Positions 17,957-26,619 of a stretch of 43,259 nt of DNA are shown in pieces. Under the pieces are notes generated by a model. It did not search any database. It was not told the origin of the DNA and worked only from the letters and a program-made list of their open reading frames with translations. This stretch comes from an uncultured Bacilli bacterium (GTDB taxonomy: Bacteria; Bacillota_I; Bacilli_A; RF39; UBA660): positions 1-43,259 of the forward strand of contig CAKPCJ010000008.1 in the NCBI GenBank assembly GCA_934141575.1, given 5' to 3'. Made by a program: the position numbers and the translations under genes. How positions within the stretch are numbered: the first letter of the stretch is position 1; every line of letters begins with the position of its first letter.

Positions 17957-18673
17957 TTAGTTACTGCAATCCCAATTATTTTGTTCTATATATTCTTTTG
18001 CAGTCGTTTTTTCTAACATTTCTGATTTACTAAATTCTCCATTACCTAGATATGTGAATTTTTCTTTTGCTTTAACTATCCTATCAGGTTCAGCGTTGCA
18101 TGCTATATACTTTGGATCTTGAAATAAGTCTTCTGTTTCCATTGTTATTGTATTGCCTTCTATGGAATAAACTCCTGTAGGATATCCAATTGTTACGTAT
18201 GTATATTTTAAGTTTTCATATGATGATGGAGCCCATTGAAAACTTCCTATTGCTTCACCGTTTGAGTTTACAACATAAATAGACAAATCAGTCACAGTAC
18301 CTACCTTTACTATTAGTATGTCTGCTAATTGTTCTACTGATGCATAGTAATTCCTTCCTTCACTAGCTGGATATTGGAATAATTTTTCATTTATATATAG
18401 ATTAGTCCACTCATCACCATCAAATGTGTATTTTTCAATCCTATAATTAATTTTATCATATGTTTTTATTTCTTCTGTTTTATTATCTTCTTCTTTTTTT
18501 TCAGCGTTATTATCTTCTGATTTATTGCTATTATTATCTTTTTCTGTTGTTGGTTTGTTATTTTCTCTTTTTATTAGCTTATCATATACTATGAATCCTG
18601 ATAATCCTAGTATTATAACTCCAAATATAATTACTAATATTATTAGTCCTTTGTTTGATTTCTTTTGTTCCAT
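17957..18673 (-). CDS. Membrane-anchored extracellular protein, unknown family
   Basis: 238 residues. A basic start (MEQKKSNK) precedes one membrane span (about 9-31, GLIILVIIFGVIILGLSGFI), then a low-complexity N/K/E/D linker (about 35-70) and a globular domain (about 72-238) rich in aromatic and β-type sequence (IEKYTFDGDEWTNLYINEK, TYVTIGYPTGVYSIEGNTI). No lipobox, so it is held by an uncleaved signal anchor with the domain outside. Shine-Dalgarno AGGAGG. Promoter is an extended -10 at 18701-18709. A truncated duplicate of its C-terminus follows directly. Function unknown. Confidence 0.85.
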   Translation of the reverse strand: MEQKKSNKGLIILVIIFGVIILGLSGFIVYDKLIKRENNKPTTEKDNNSNKSEDNNAEKKEEDNKTEEIKTYDKINYRIEKYTFDGDEWTNLYINEKLFQYPASEGRNYYASVEQLADILIVKVGTVTDLSIYVVNSNGEAIGSFQWAPSSYENLKYTYVTIGYPTGVYSIEGNTITMETEDLFQDPKYIACNAEPDRIVKAKEKFTYLGNGEFSKSEMLEKTTAKEYIEQNNWDCSN

Positions 18674-18700
18674 TTCTTTATCCTCCTATTTCATACTTTT

Positions 18701-18709
18701 ATTATATCA
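18701..18709 (-). promoter_or_regulatory. Extended -10 promoter
   Basis: TGATATAAT on the minus strand, 28 bases upstream of the start at 18673; -35 is weak. Confidence 0.5.
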
Positions 18710-18735
18710 TACAGATTCTATATATTAAAATTTTT

Positions 18736-21700
18736 TTATTCGTTTTCTAATAAATATAATAAATCATCTTCATTTAAAGTACCTAATACAAATTTATCTC
18801 TATCTTTTCCTTCAACTATTTGATTGCTTAAATCCTTCTTTAAATTTTGTAGTTTTACTATTTTTTCTTCGATTGTTCCCTTTGCGATTAATTTCATAAC
18901 TTGAACTACATTTTTTTGACCTATTCTGTGAGCTCTATCTGTTGCTTGGTCCTCAACCGCAGGATTCCACCAAGGATCTAAATGAATTACTATGTCAGCG
19001 CCTGTTAGATTTAAACCATTTCCTCCAGCTTTTAACGAAATCAAAAACACAGATATGTTATTTTCATTAAATTCATTTACCATTTTAATTCTTTCTGTTG
19101 ATTTAGTACTACCATCTAAATAGTAATAATTAATTTTTAATTTAATCAATTCTTTTTTTAATATAGTTAATGCTGATGTAAATTGTGAAAATATTAGTAT
19201 TTTGTGTCCTTCACTAATTGCATTTTCTATAAGTTCAATAGCAGTATCTATTTTTGAATTTTTACCATTGTAATCATTTATACAAAGTGAAGGCGCTATG
19301 CAAAGTTGTCTTAATCTTGTTAACTCTTGAAGTATAACTAATTTATTCTTTGAAAATGTGTTATTTCTCATATTGTTTTTTATGTCTTGTGTTATTTTTT
19401 TTACTTCTGACAAATATAATTTCTTTTGTTCGTCACATAAATCAACAAGAATATTATTTTCTATTTTATCTGGTAGTTCCTTAATTACATCTTTTTTCTT
19501 TCTCCTTAAGATAAATGGATTTATTAAAGATAAAAATTCTTGCTTTATAGGATCGTTTACATCTTTTAGAATGCCATTATATTTTTTTTGAAAATTGTTT
19601 ACAGTCCCAAAAAATCCTGGCATAACAAAATCAAATATACTGTAAAGTTCTAATATTGAATTTTCTATCGGTGTTCCTGTCAACGCTATTCTAGTTGATG
19701 CATTTATTTGTTTTACTGCCTTTGTAATTAATGCATTAACATTTTTTATTGTTTGTGCTTCATCTATTATAAATGTATCATATTCTATGTTTTTGTATTT
19801 TTCAATATCTTCTCTTAAAAGCCCATATGATGTTATAAATACTTCATAATTTTGCAGTTCATCAAATACTTTTTCTCGTTTTTTTCTTAAATCCGCAATT
19901 ACTTTTACTTTTATATTAGGTGCATATTTTTTAAATTCACTTTCCCAATTGTAAATAAGTGAGGTTGGACATACAATTAAAAAGTTTCTGTTTAAATCTG
20001 CTTTTAACCTTTGTTTAATAAACATGATTGTTTGTAAAGTTTTCCCTAATCCCATTTCGTCCGCTAAGATTCCCCCAAATCCTATTTCTGCTAATGTACT
20101 TAACCATTTTATTCCTAACTCTTGATAATCTCTTAATGTTATTCCTTGTGGTTGTTCAATATCATATGATTTGCTTATGGATTTCTTGTATGTATCAATA
20201 AACTTCTCGAATGATGAAGAAACTTCTATAAAATCATTCTTATTTATCTTATTGTTAATATAAAGTGCTTTATACTTAGGAATTCTTATCTCATCATTTT
20301 CCAATTCTTTATATTCTATATTTAAAGAACTAAGCATATTATCAAGTGCATTTAATTCATCATTATTAGTTAAATTTAAATAACTTCCGCTTTTAAGCTT
20401 ATAATACTTTCTTTTATATTTTATAGAATTCATTATATCTTCTAGTTCATCATTAGAAATACCATCTATAGATATATTACACTTTAAAAGTTCTCCTCTT
20501 TCTAAAGAAAAAGAACTTTTTATTATTGGTTTAGATATATATTTTATGTTTTTTAAATTATCTGTTACAAATATATCGTACTTAGTTATGCTACTTAATC
20601 TATAATCTATAAAATCTATAATATAATCTTCATCTGTAAGAACAAAATTATTTTCTTCTTTGTTTTCATAGAAACCATATTCTTTTATAAATTCTTTAGC
20701 CTCTTCCTCACTCGTTAAATCTCTTATTATAGTTATATCATTAAATGTATTTTTGTTATCCAATACATTAATTTCGATATCATTATAATATGCTTTTATT
20801 ACACAATTTATTCCGTCTTCATATCTATCAAAAAACAGTTTTATTGTAGATTTTTCGGAATTATATTTTTCAACTATATTTTTTGAAAAATTAATATTTT
20901 TTGTAATTCTTCTTATATTTGGTAAAACTATTTCGTTAAAATCTTTTTCTTCACCTTTTGTAAAATTTCTTTCATCATTTTCAAGAAAACTTTTTACAAC
21001 ACTTGCTTTTTCTTCATTTAGATAATAAACATTGTGCCCATCAAATATATATGAATAATCATCTGTAAGCGGCAATATTTTTGAAATATCAAAATTAATA
21101 CTTATATTTTCATTTGTTGAATCTATATATATTTTTGGATTGTATTCATCACTTATATGCTTTATTTCATAAGATACACCATCAAGTTCTAAAATAAAAT
21201 TTTTTCTAATTTCTCTTAATTTGTCAAATAATATCTTTGATTTGTAAGAATATGTGCTTAAATAGTTGTTATCTATTGAGTATATATTGTTACCATAATT
21301 GTATTTTTGGGTTAAAATAAGTGGCAAAAGTTCTATAATTTTTTTGTCATCTTCACTAAAATAATGGATTTTTGGATTGTATATGAAATTTTTTCCAAAA
21401 GCAACAACTCCTTCTTTTGAATAATAGGATTCAAAGAAATCATTTATATATTTTTTTAGGACATACTTGTTTTCATTACCTATTTGAATTCTAACTTCAT
21501 AGTATCCCTTTTCTGATCTTATACTTTCTTTAGATAATGTAAGTTCAAAATATATTTTTTGTTTTACTCTTTTATTTTTTCTCATTGTTTCAATAAGAGG
21601 ATTACTTTCATTTTGTTCTTCAATATTTAAATTTTTGAATATTGTTTTTTTATTGGAATTTGCAATTTTAGTAGCTACCAATATATGTTCACACATTTTG

Positions 21701-21954
21701 GAAAACTTGTAGGTTTGACAATTACAATTAATTTTAGTGATTTTACCATTTTTCATAAATTTTATGTTTGTTTTATAATCATTATAATAATTTACTGATG
21801 GTATTATAAATTTCATATTAATTTCTTCATTTAATGAATCATAATCATAGTCGTATTTTATATCTTTTGCATTATTTTTTAATATTTCATCGGAAATATT
21901 ATTCATGTTTTCGCTTGTATTATTAACTATTTCATCAACCTTATTAATATTCAT
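18736..21954 (-). CDS. SWIM zinc finger-SNF2 family helicase
   Basis: 1072 residues. N-terminal SWIM finger C77-C79...C88-H90 (CNCQTYKFSKMCEH), a long middle region (about 100-610, the SNF2_assoc type), then a complete SNF2 core: GILADEMGLGKTLQ (Walker A, about 635), DEAQ box FIIDEAQTIKN, LTGTPIENS, and C-terminal FSQFTSAL, SLKAGGNGLNLTGAD and DRAHRIGQ. This is the HepA/RapA-like bacterial SWF/SNF group, ATP-driven translocases on double-stranded DNA that remodel protein-DNA or RNA polymerase complexes. All catalytic motifs are intact. It has its own extended -10 promoter and does not overlap its neighbours. Cellular target unknown. Confidence 0.93.
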   Translation of the reverse strand: MNINKVDEIVNNTSENMNNISDEILKNNAKDIKYDYDYDSLNEEINMKFIIPSVNYYNDYKTNIKFMKNGKITKINCNCQTYKFSKMCEHILVATKIANSNKKTIFKNLNIEEQNESNPLIETMRKNKRVKQKIYFELTLSKESIRSEKGYYEVRIQIGNENKYVLKKYINDFFESYYSKEGVVAFGKNFIYNPKIHYFSEDDKKIIELLPLILTQKYNYGNNIYSIDNNYLSTYSYKSKILFDKLREIRKNFILELDGVSYEIKHISDEYNPKIYIDSTNENISINFDISKILPLTDDYSYIFDGHNVYYLNEEKASVVKSFLENDERNFTKGEEKDFNEIVLPNIRRITKNINFSKNIVEKYNSEKSTIKLFFDRYEDGINCVIKAYYNDIEINVLDNKNTFNDITIIRDLTSEEEAKEFIKEYGFYENKEENNFVLTDEDYIIDFIDYRLSSITKYDIFVTDNLKNIKYISKPIIKSSFSLERGELLKCNISIDGISNDELEDIMNSIKYKRKYYKLKSGSYLNLTNNDELNALDNMLSSLNIEYKELENDEIRIPKYKALYINNKINKNDFIEVSSSFEKFIDTYKKSISKSYDIEQPQGITLRDYQELGIKWLSTLAEIGFGGILADEMGLGKTLQTIMFIKQRLKADLNRNFLIVCPTSLIYNWESEFKKYAPNIKVKVIADLRKKREKVFDELQNYEVFITSYGLLREDIEKYKNIEYDTFIIDEAQTIKNVNALITKAVKQINASTRIALTGTPIENSILELYSIFDFVMPGFFGTVNNFQKKYNGILKDVNDPIKQEFLSLINPFILRRKKKDVIKELPDKIENNILVDLCDEQKKLYLSEVKKITQDIKNNMRNNTFSKNKLVILQELTRLRQLCIAPSLCINDYNGKNSKIDTAIELIENAISEGHKILIFSQFTSALTILKKELIKLKINYYYLDGSTKSTERIKMVNEFNENNISVFLISLKAGGNGLNLTGADIVIHLDPWWNPAVEDQATDRAHRIGQKNVVQVMKLIAKGTIEEKIVKLQNLKKDLSNQIVEGKDRDKFVLGTLNEDDLLYLLENE

Positions 21955-21974
21955 TTAAATCACTCCATTTTTTA

Positions 21975-21983
21975 ATTGTAGCA
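21975..21983 (-). promoter_or_regulatory. Extended -10 promoter of the SNF2 gene
   Basis: TGCTACAAT on the minus strand, 21 bases before the start codon and just after the terminator at 21995-22018. Confidence 0.5.
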
Positions 21984-21994
21984 CAATTATTACA

Positions 21995-22018
21995 AAAGAA
22001 AAAGAGGTTATACCTCTT
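21995..22018 (-). terminator. Terminator of the cysteine-rich pilin-like gene
   Basis: Arms AAGAGGT and ACCTCTT with a three-base loop, then TTTTCTTTT. The hairpin overlaps the TAA stop at 22017-22019. Confidence 0.8.
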
Positions 22019-24500
22019 AATATATTTTTACCTTTGGTTTAACTAATACTGTTTTATAAGTTACTGTATATGTTGTTGGATAGCTAATTGTTGCCACATA
22101 TGTTGTTGTATAGTATGATTTATAACTTCCACACACTTGTGTACTACAACCACTTGCTGAGTTTATTAATACGTTACATCCACTTGATACATATTTGCTA
22201 CATCCACTTGCTGAATTTATAAGTACGCTACATCCACTTGATACTTGTCTACTACATCCATTTGTTACAGTTGATGTTACACTACATCCGTAATAACTTG
22301 GATAGTATGAACATACAGTTCTTGTACATCCTTGAGAAGATAATATACTACCATAAATATATTTTATTGATGAAGTTATTGTATAGCTAAAATCTACACA
22401 AGTGTCAGAGTAGTATGATGTTCTACATACTCTAGATGTATTTGAACCAACAGTTTCATATCCACATGAACTTGTTGATAAATATTTTGTCGCACATGAA
22501 CTTACAACTGAGGTTCTTCCACAACTACTTATACAAGAAGAATAAATTGCTGATGATGTACAAACTGTCGTACTTACTGTTGATGTACCACATTCTTGCC
22601 ATTCGTATGCTTTACATCCGGATTCACCAAGGTAGCCAGAGCATCCATGAACAGTATGACAAGTTGAAACGGTTTGAGTCGAACCATGGCATGTATTATT
22701 TCGTGATGCTAATGCTGAACAGTACGAAGGTGTATTATTACTTGTCAAACACAAATTTGAAGTTGTCCATCTCCTGCATGAACCGTATTGTGTACATGTT
22801 GATGTTACAGTGTAAACCGTACTTGAACCAGTTACTACTTGCACACTACATGCATAGTATTCTTGCACTTGCTTGCATTGTTGTTGACTACATCCTGATG
22901 CGCTCCATACTGATTTATTACATGTGTAATATTGTGTTGAAGTACATCCCGCTGCACTCCAGCTTGATCTACTACATGCATAATACGATAATGTACTACA
23001 TCCCGCTGCACTCCAACTTGATCTACTACATGCGTAATATGATGTTTTTGATATACAACTTGAACTTGTTGCAGTACATGTACTCGTTGTTGTTCCAGAA
23101 TATGTTGTTCCACTATATGTATAAGTTAATGTTTTGGCTGCTCCACATGCCTCACTATTTGTTATTTTTGAACTAACCTTTGTACTTCCCATTGTTTGAC
23201 TACATGTTCCTGTTACTGTTGCTGCTTCATATATATCAGTTTCTGCTACTGCTATATTATTATTAGTTGGACATGTTCCTGCTAACGTCTTTGTTTCTAC
23301 TTTTACCATTTTTGCAGTATATATTGTTACTGGCTTTTTCTCTATTACGTCCATTGTATTGTCTTTATTTCTAGCATATGCTACTACGGTATATGCTGTT
23401 CCCTCTGTTAAACCTGTTATATTACATGTTGGACTTTCACTCCATGCAGTTTCTTTTGTTCCAACCTTACATTTATATTCTATAGTTATACCTTCTTTGG
23501 ATGATTTTACACCACTTAGAGCTAAATTCATGCTTGTTGCATTTGGCCATTCTGCTGCTATTATTATGTTTCCTTCTATTGTAGGCTTTATGTGTGATAT
23601 TGTTTTTGAAACATTTTTGCAACTTAAGCCATATTTATCAATACAGCTTGCCGTTATCGTTTGATTTTCATTTATTTCAAAGCTGCCCTTATAGTTTCCT
23701 CCTGAAACTGACTTACTACTATAAGTATTATTCTTAGATCCATTTGGATATACAATTGTTACCCTTACTCTATCTACTTTTACACCTGTATCTTCAGGGC
23801 TTACTTCTATAGTAGGAGTTGACTCTTCAACAACTATTATGTCTTTTGTATCTACCTTTGTTGTTCCATCCACATTTATACTATAAGTTATAGTATATGT
23901 ACCAAGTTGTTTGCTTTCTTTTGCTAATTCACTACATTCTACGTCTTCCTTAGTGTTTTCGTCTTTTTTATACTTACAAGTATAGGTTACACTTGAAGTT
24001 ATATCTTTTCCAGAATTATCAACTGCTTGAACATCACCCATTATCATTTTGTTATCAAACTTTGTTTTACGTAAAATGTATTGTTCTTTGTTTCCAATCG
24101 TTATTCTGGCTTTTGTATCATCCTCATATTCAAATTCATAATCTCCATTTGGATATTTATAAATTCTTATGACTGTTCCTGGTGGAAATTCTTTACCTGT
24201 TTTTGGGTTAATAACTGGTAAATCTATATATGCCTTATTTGCTAGTTCTTGCAATGTAATTTTTACCATTTTTACATTTTCAATTCCAGATTTTTCTTTG
24301 TTCCAATCTAATTCATTGTTAAATTCAAGTGCATATCTTTTTGCGCCATCTACAAACAGTGTTATTTGATTGTCATATGATTTTTGCTTGCCCTTATCTA
24401 TATTAGAAATTACAATTGGTACAGATATTACTAATATTATTGCTAAAATTGCTATTACCGCTAGTAATTCTATAAGGGTAAATCCATTCTTTTTTCTCAT
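22017..24500 (-). CDS. Giant cysteine-rich surface protein with type IV prepilin N-terminus
   Basis: 827 residues. Residues 1-30 are a class III prepilin signal: MRKKNG cut before FTLIELLAVIAILAIILV with the conserved Glu at +5. About 31-140 is the pseudopilin-like head (YANEL-like helix, then YPNGDYEFEYED). Residues 150-300 hold Ig-like repeats, 310-397 a fibronectin III-like domain (CNITGLTEGTAYTVVAYA), and 410-789 a cysteine-rich region with 38 Cys, including three 18-residue repeats (488-541) and two more (750-785). Ordinary pilins have 120-200 residues, so this is a pilin-anchored adhesin or wall-spanning stalk rather than a major pilin; that is inference. Disulfides are expected outside the cell. 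Single-gene unit with consensus promoter and terminator. Paralogue at 41499-43259. Confidence 0.88.
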   Translation of the reverse strand: MRKKNGFTLIELLAVIAILAIILVISVPIVISNIDKGKQKSYDNQITLFVDGAKRYALEFNNELDWNKEKSGIENVKMVKITLQELANKAYIDLPVINPKTGKEFPPGTVIRIYKYPNGDYEFEYEDDTKARITIGNKEQYILRKTKFDNKMIMGDVQAVDNSGKDITSSVTYTCKYKKDENTKEDVECSELAKESKQLGTYTITYSINVDGTTKVDTKDIIVVEESTPTIEVSPEDTGVKVDRVRVTIVYPNGSKNNTYSSKSVSGGNYKGSFEINENQTITASCIDKYGLSCKNVSKTISHIKPTIEGNIIIAAEWPNATSMNLALSGVKSSKEGITIEYKCKVGTKETAWSESPTCNITGLTEGTAYTVVAYARNKDNTMDVIEKKPVTIYTAKMVKVETKTLAGTCPTNNNIAVAETDIYEAATVTGTCSQTMGSTKVSSKITNSEACGAAKTLTYTYSGTTYSGTTTSTCTATSSSCISKTSYYACSRSSWSAAGCSTLSYYACSRSSWSAAGCTSTQYYTCNKSVWSASGCSQQQCKQVQEYYACSVQVVTGSSTVYTVTSTCTQYGSCRRWTTSNLCLTSNNTPSYCSALASRNNTCHGSTQTVSTCHTVHGCSGYLGESGCKAYEWQECGTSTVSTTVCTSSAIYSSCISSCGRTSVVSSCATKYLSTSSCGYETVGSNTSRVCRTSYYSDTCVDFSYTITSSIKYIYGSILSSQGCTRTVCSYYPSYYGCSVTSTVTNGCSRQVSSGCSVLINSASGCSKYVSSGCNVLINSASGCSTQVCGSYKSYYTTTYVATISYPTTYTVTYKTVLVKPKVKIY
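22146..22253 (-). repeat. 54-base tandem repeat, two units
   Basis: Encodes residues 750-785, two 18-residue units of the form S-x-x-V-S-S-G-C-x-V-L-I-N-S-A-S-G-C. Confidence 0.8.
22878..23039 (-). repeat. 54-base tandem repeat, three units
   Basis: Encodes residues 488-541. The units read YYACSRSSWSAAGCSTLS, YYACSRSSWSAAGCTSTQ and YYTCNKSVWSASGCSQQQ. The first two are nearly identical at DNA level, suggesting recent expansion. Confidence 0.85.
23179..23223 (-). repeat. 45-base exact repeat shared with 42529-42573
   Basis: The 45 bases encoding the TGTCSQTMGSTK region are identical to those at 42529-42573 in the paralogous gene and in the same orientation. Confidence 0.85.
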
Positions 24501-24526
24501 ATACTTCCTCCTATTTTCTATTTATT

Positions 24527-24555
24527 ATTATACATTTTATAATGTTGCATTTCAA
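24527..24555 (-). promoter_or_regulatory. Promoter of the cysteine-rich pilin-like gene
   Basis: -35 TTGAAA (24550-24555), 17-base spacer, -10 TATAAT (24527-24532), followed by AGGAGG before the ATG. Confidence 0.8.
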
Positions 24556-24665
24556 GTTTTTAAATCACATATTTCGAATTAATTTTTGTAAAAAAAATGT
24601 TAACTTACGATTATTAAAGTAGTAATAATATTCTAGTTATTATATAATTATAATTAGGTGATAAT

Positions 24666-26360
24666 ATGGAAATTTTAAATCTAGTTTTAGCTGCCATTTC
24701 TACTGGTGGTAGCATCGGATATATGATACTTAATATTCTTAAATTTGAGAAAGAAATAAACCCATGGAATAATTTATTTACATCTGCTATATTACTGATA
24801 ATAAGCTTAATATTATTAATACTAAGTATAGTTAAGAAAAGTGAAAAAAAGGTATTAATAATAATTAATCCTATAATACTTATATTAGTAGTATTACCAC
24901 TTTTATTTGAATTAAACGTTATCAAACTTCCAAATAAGAAAGTAATAGGTAATCTTTCTAATATGAATATTGCAGATGCTATTAACTGGTCTAAAAATAA
25001 TAATATAAAATTAAATTATTCAAGTGAATATTCAGATAACTTTGAATACAATACTATTATTTCTCAGGATGTTGATTCTTCTACACTTTTAAATGATGTT
25101 AAGGAAATAAATGTAATTGTATCAATGGGTCCAAATTATGACAAAGATGTAGTTATACCAAATATGATTGGTTGGAAAAGTGATAAAGTTTTGGAATATA
25201 TAAACGTAAATCATTTAAATAATGTAACTGTTAATTTTGTTACAAGTGAATATGAAAAAAATACCGTTGTTGAACAAAATGTTAAAGGCAACGCAAAAAG
25301 AAATAGCCAAATTATCATAACATTCTCATATGGATTAAATGCACCTAATGAAGTTATTCTTGAGGATTTAAGTGGAAAGAACAAATTTGAGTTAGAAATT
25401 TATCTTAAAATGAATTCAATTAACTATGAATTTAAATACGAGTTTAGTGATCAGGTAATGCGTAATTATATTATAAGTTGTAATTATAATAAGGGAGATG
25501 TTATAACTAGTGATAAAAAGTTAGAAATTATCCTATCTAAAGGAAAATCTGTTAAAATTCCTAATTTGCTGTCTATGAGCACTGATGAAATAAACAATTT
25601 TGTAATAAATAATAATTTAAAAATAAGCTATGATGATAAATACGATGATAAAACTGAACTTGGGAAAATAATTAGTTCAAGTTATAATGAGGGGGATGTT
25701 GTTGAAGAAGGAACAACAATTAATATTGTTCTTTCAAAAGGACAACTAAAAATGGAACAATTTAATAGTTTATCTGAATTTAAAGATTGGGCTAATAAAT
25801 ATGGAATAAAATATACTGAGAATTATCAATTTAATTCTTCTCCTAATGGTTCTATAATAAATTTTTCAAAATCTGTTGGTGATGTAATTGGAAATAACGA
25901 AGTTATAACGGTTAACATTTCTAAGGGTGAAAGTGTTAATATTCCTTCATTCGTCGGTATGTCAAAAAGTGCGATTACTTCTAAATGCAACAGTATAGGC
26001 CTTACATGTAAGTTTAGTTATAGTTCTTATAGTTCTTCTGCATATGATGTTGCTCTTTCACAATCGAAAACTGGCGGTGAGGTTGCTAAAGGAACTGTTG
26101 TTACAATTTATTTGAGTAAGGGGCAAGCAAAGTCATTTACATTGTATCTTCAATCAAATTGGTTTACAGGTGGATCTACAAGTGCTACTATATCTGCATT
26201 ATCAAATAATCTTTCTAAGCAATATCCTGATGTTAATTTTAAATATGTTATTAAGCCTTCAAATAGTGGTCCATCTGGTGGTTTCCATGAAAGTTCTCCA
26301 ACTCAAACAGGAACTACAGTTGTACAAGGAAAAACATATGAAATATGGATTAAACAATAA
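24666..26360 (+). CDS. Membrane protein with about six PASTA domains, no kinase
   Basis: 564 residues. Three N-terminal membrane spans (about 3-21, 37-57, 63-82) are followed by about six PASTA-like units of roughly 65 residues, each ending in a β-strand such as INIVLSKG, ITVNISKG or VTIYLSKG, with the helix motif of type SDKVLEYINVN or SKSAITSKCNSIGL. PASTA domains bind muropeptides or lipid II, usually at the end of Stk1/PrkC kinases or PBPs. Here neither kinase nor transpeptidase is present. The C-terminal 75 residues after the last PASTA (LYLQSNWFTGGSTSATI...KTYEIWIKQ) are Ser/Gly/Thr-rich. Start ATG at 24666 with TTAGGTGAT upstream; divergent from the pilin-like gene. Likely a cell-wall sensor or anchor. 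Confidence 0.88.
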   Translation: MEILNLVLAAISTGGSIGYMILNILKFEKEINPWNNLFTSAILLIISLILLILSIVKKSEKKVLIIINPIILILVVLPLLFELNVIKLPNKKVIGNLSNMNIADAINWSKNNNIKLNYSSEYSDNFEYNTIISQDVDSSTLLNDVKEINVIVSMGPNYDKDVVIPNMIGWKSDKVLEYINVNHLNNVTVNFVTSEYEKNTVVEQNVKGNAKRNSQIIITFSYGLNAPNEVILEDLSGKNKFELEIYLKMNSINYEFKYEFSDQVMRNYIISCNYNKGDVITSDKKLEIILSKGKSVKIPNLLSMSTDEINNFVINNNLKISYDDKYDDKTELGKIISSSYNEGDVVEEGTTINIVLSKGQLKMEQFNSLSEFKDWANKYGIKYTENYQFNSSPNGSIINFSKSVGDVIGNNEVITVNISKGESVNIPSFVGMSKSAITSKCNSIGLTCKFSYSSYSSSAYDVALSQSKTGGEVAKGTVVTIYLSKGQAKSFTLYLQSNWFTGGSTSATISALSNNLSKQYPDVNFKYVIKPSNSGPSGGFHESSPTQTGTTVVQGKTYEIWIKQ

Positions 26361-26370
26361 AAATTAGTAA

Positions 26371-26402
26371 AAATAGTAGTTATTTTAACTACTATTTTTT
26401 TA
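26371..26402 (+). terminator. Terminator of the PASTA gene
   Basis: Plus-strand arms AAATAGTAGTTA and TAACTACTATTT with a TTT loop, followed by a T-run, 11 bases after the stop. Confidence 0.85.
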
Positions 26403-26421
26403 CTTAACAAATTTAATACAA

Positions 26422-26449
26422 TAAAAAAAGAGCCTTTTTTAAGGCCCTT
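26422..26449 (-). terminator. Minus-strand terminator downstream of herA-like operon
   Basis: Minus-strand arms AAGGGCCTT and AAGGCTCTT with a four-base loop, then seven T. It lies about 170 bases after the HerA-like stop; the interval has no supported gene. Confidence 0.75.
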
Positions 26450-26619
26450 AAAGAGTTTTATAGGAGTCATATTTATTTATTTTGGAGTGAAATAAAGTTA
26501 TTTCATTTATTATTTTTATCATTACTATATGTTTAATTTGTTATTATCTCTTATAGCATCACCTTCCTTATGTTTTAAGTATACATAAAGACTGTGTCAT
26601 AAATATGTCATAAATTAAA

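Noticed and set aside
22146..23039. Tandem repeats as a CRISPR-like array
   Set aside because: The 54-base units are contiguous, codon-phased and inside a protein gene, with no unique spacers.
22835..23113. 92-codon minus-strand frame inside the cysteine-rich gene
   Set aside because: Another frame of the same 54-base repeats (HVVDQxGVQRDV units); no start signal.
22436..23176. Long plus-strand open frame opposite the cysteine-rich pilin-like gene
   Set aside because: It arises from the biased repeat composition of the minus-strand gene; it has no ribosome site, its translation is low-complexity H/Y/M/L-rich, and the minus-strand frame has clear domains, promoter and terminator.
26448..26522. 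24-codon frame MIKIINEITLF... on the minus strand
   Set aside because: No ribosome binding site, no recognisable family, and its end runs into a terminator; kept only as part of an intergenic observation.
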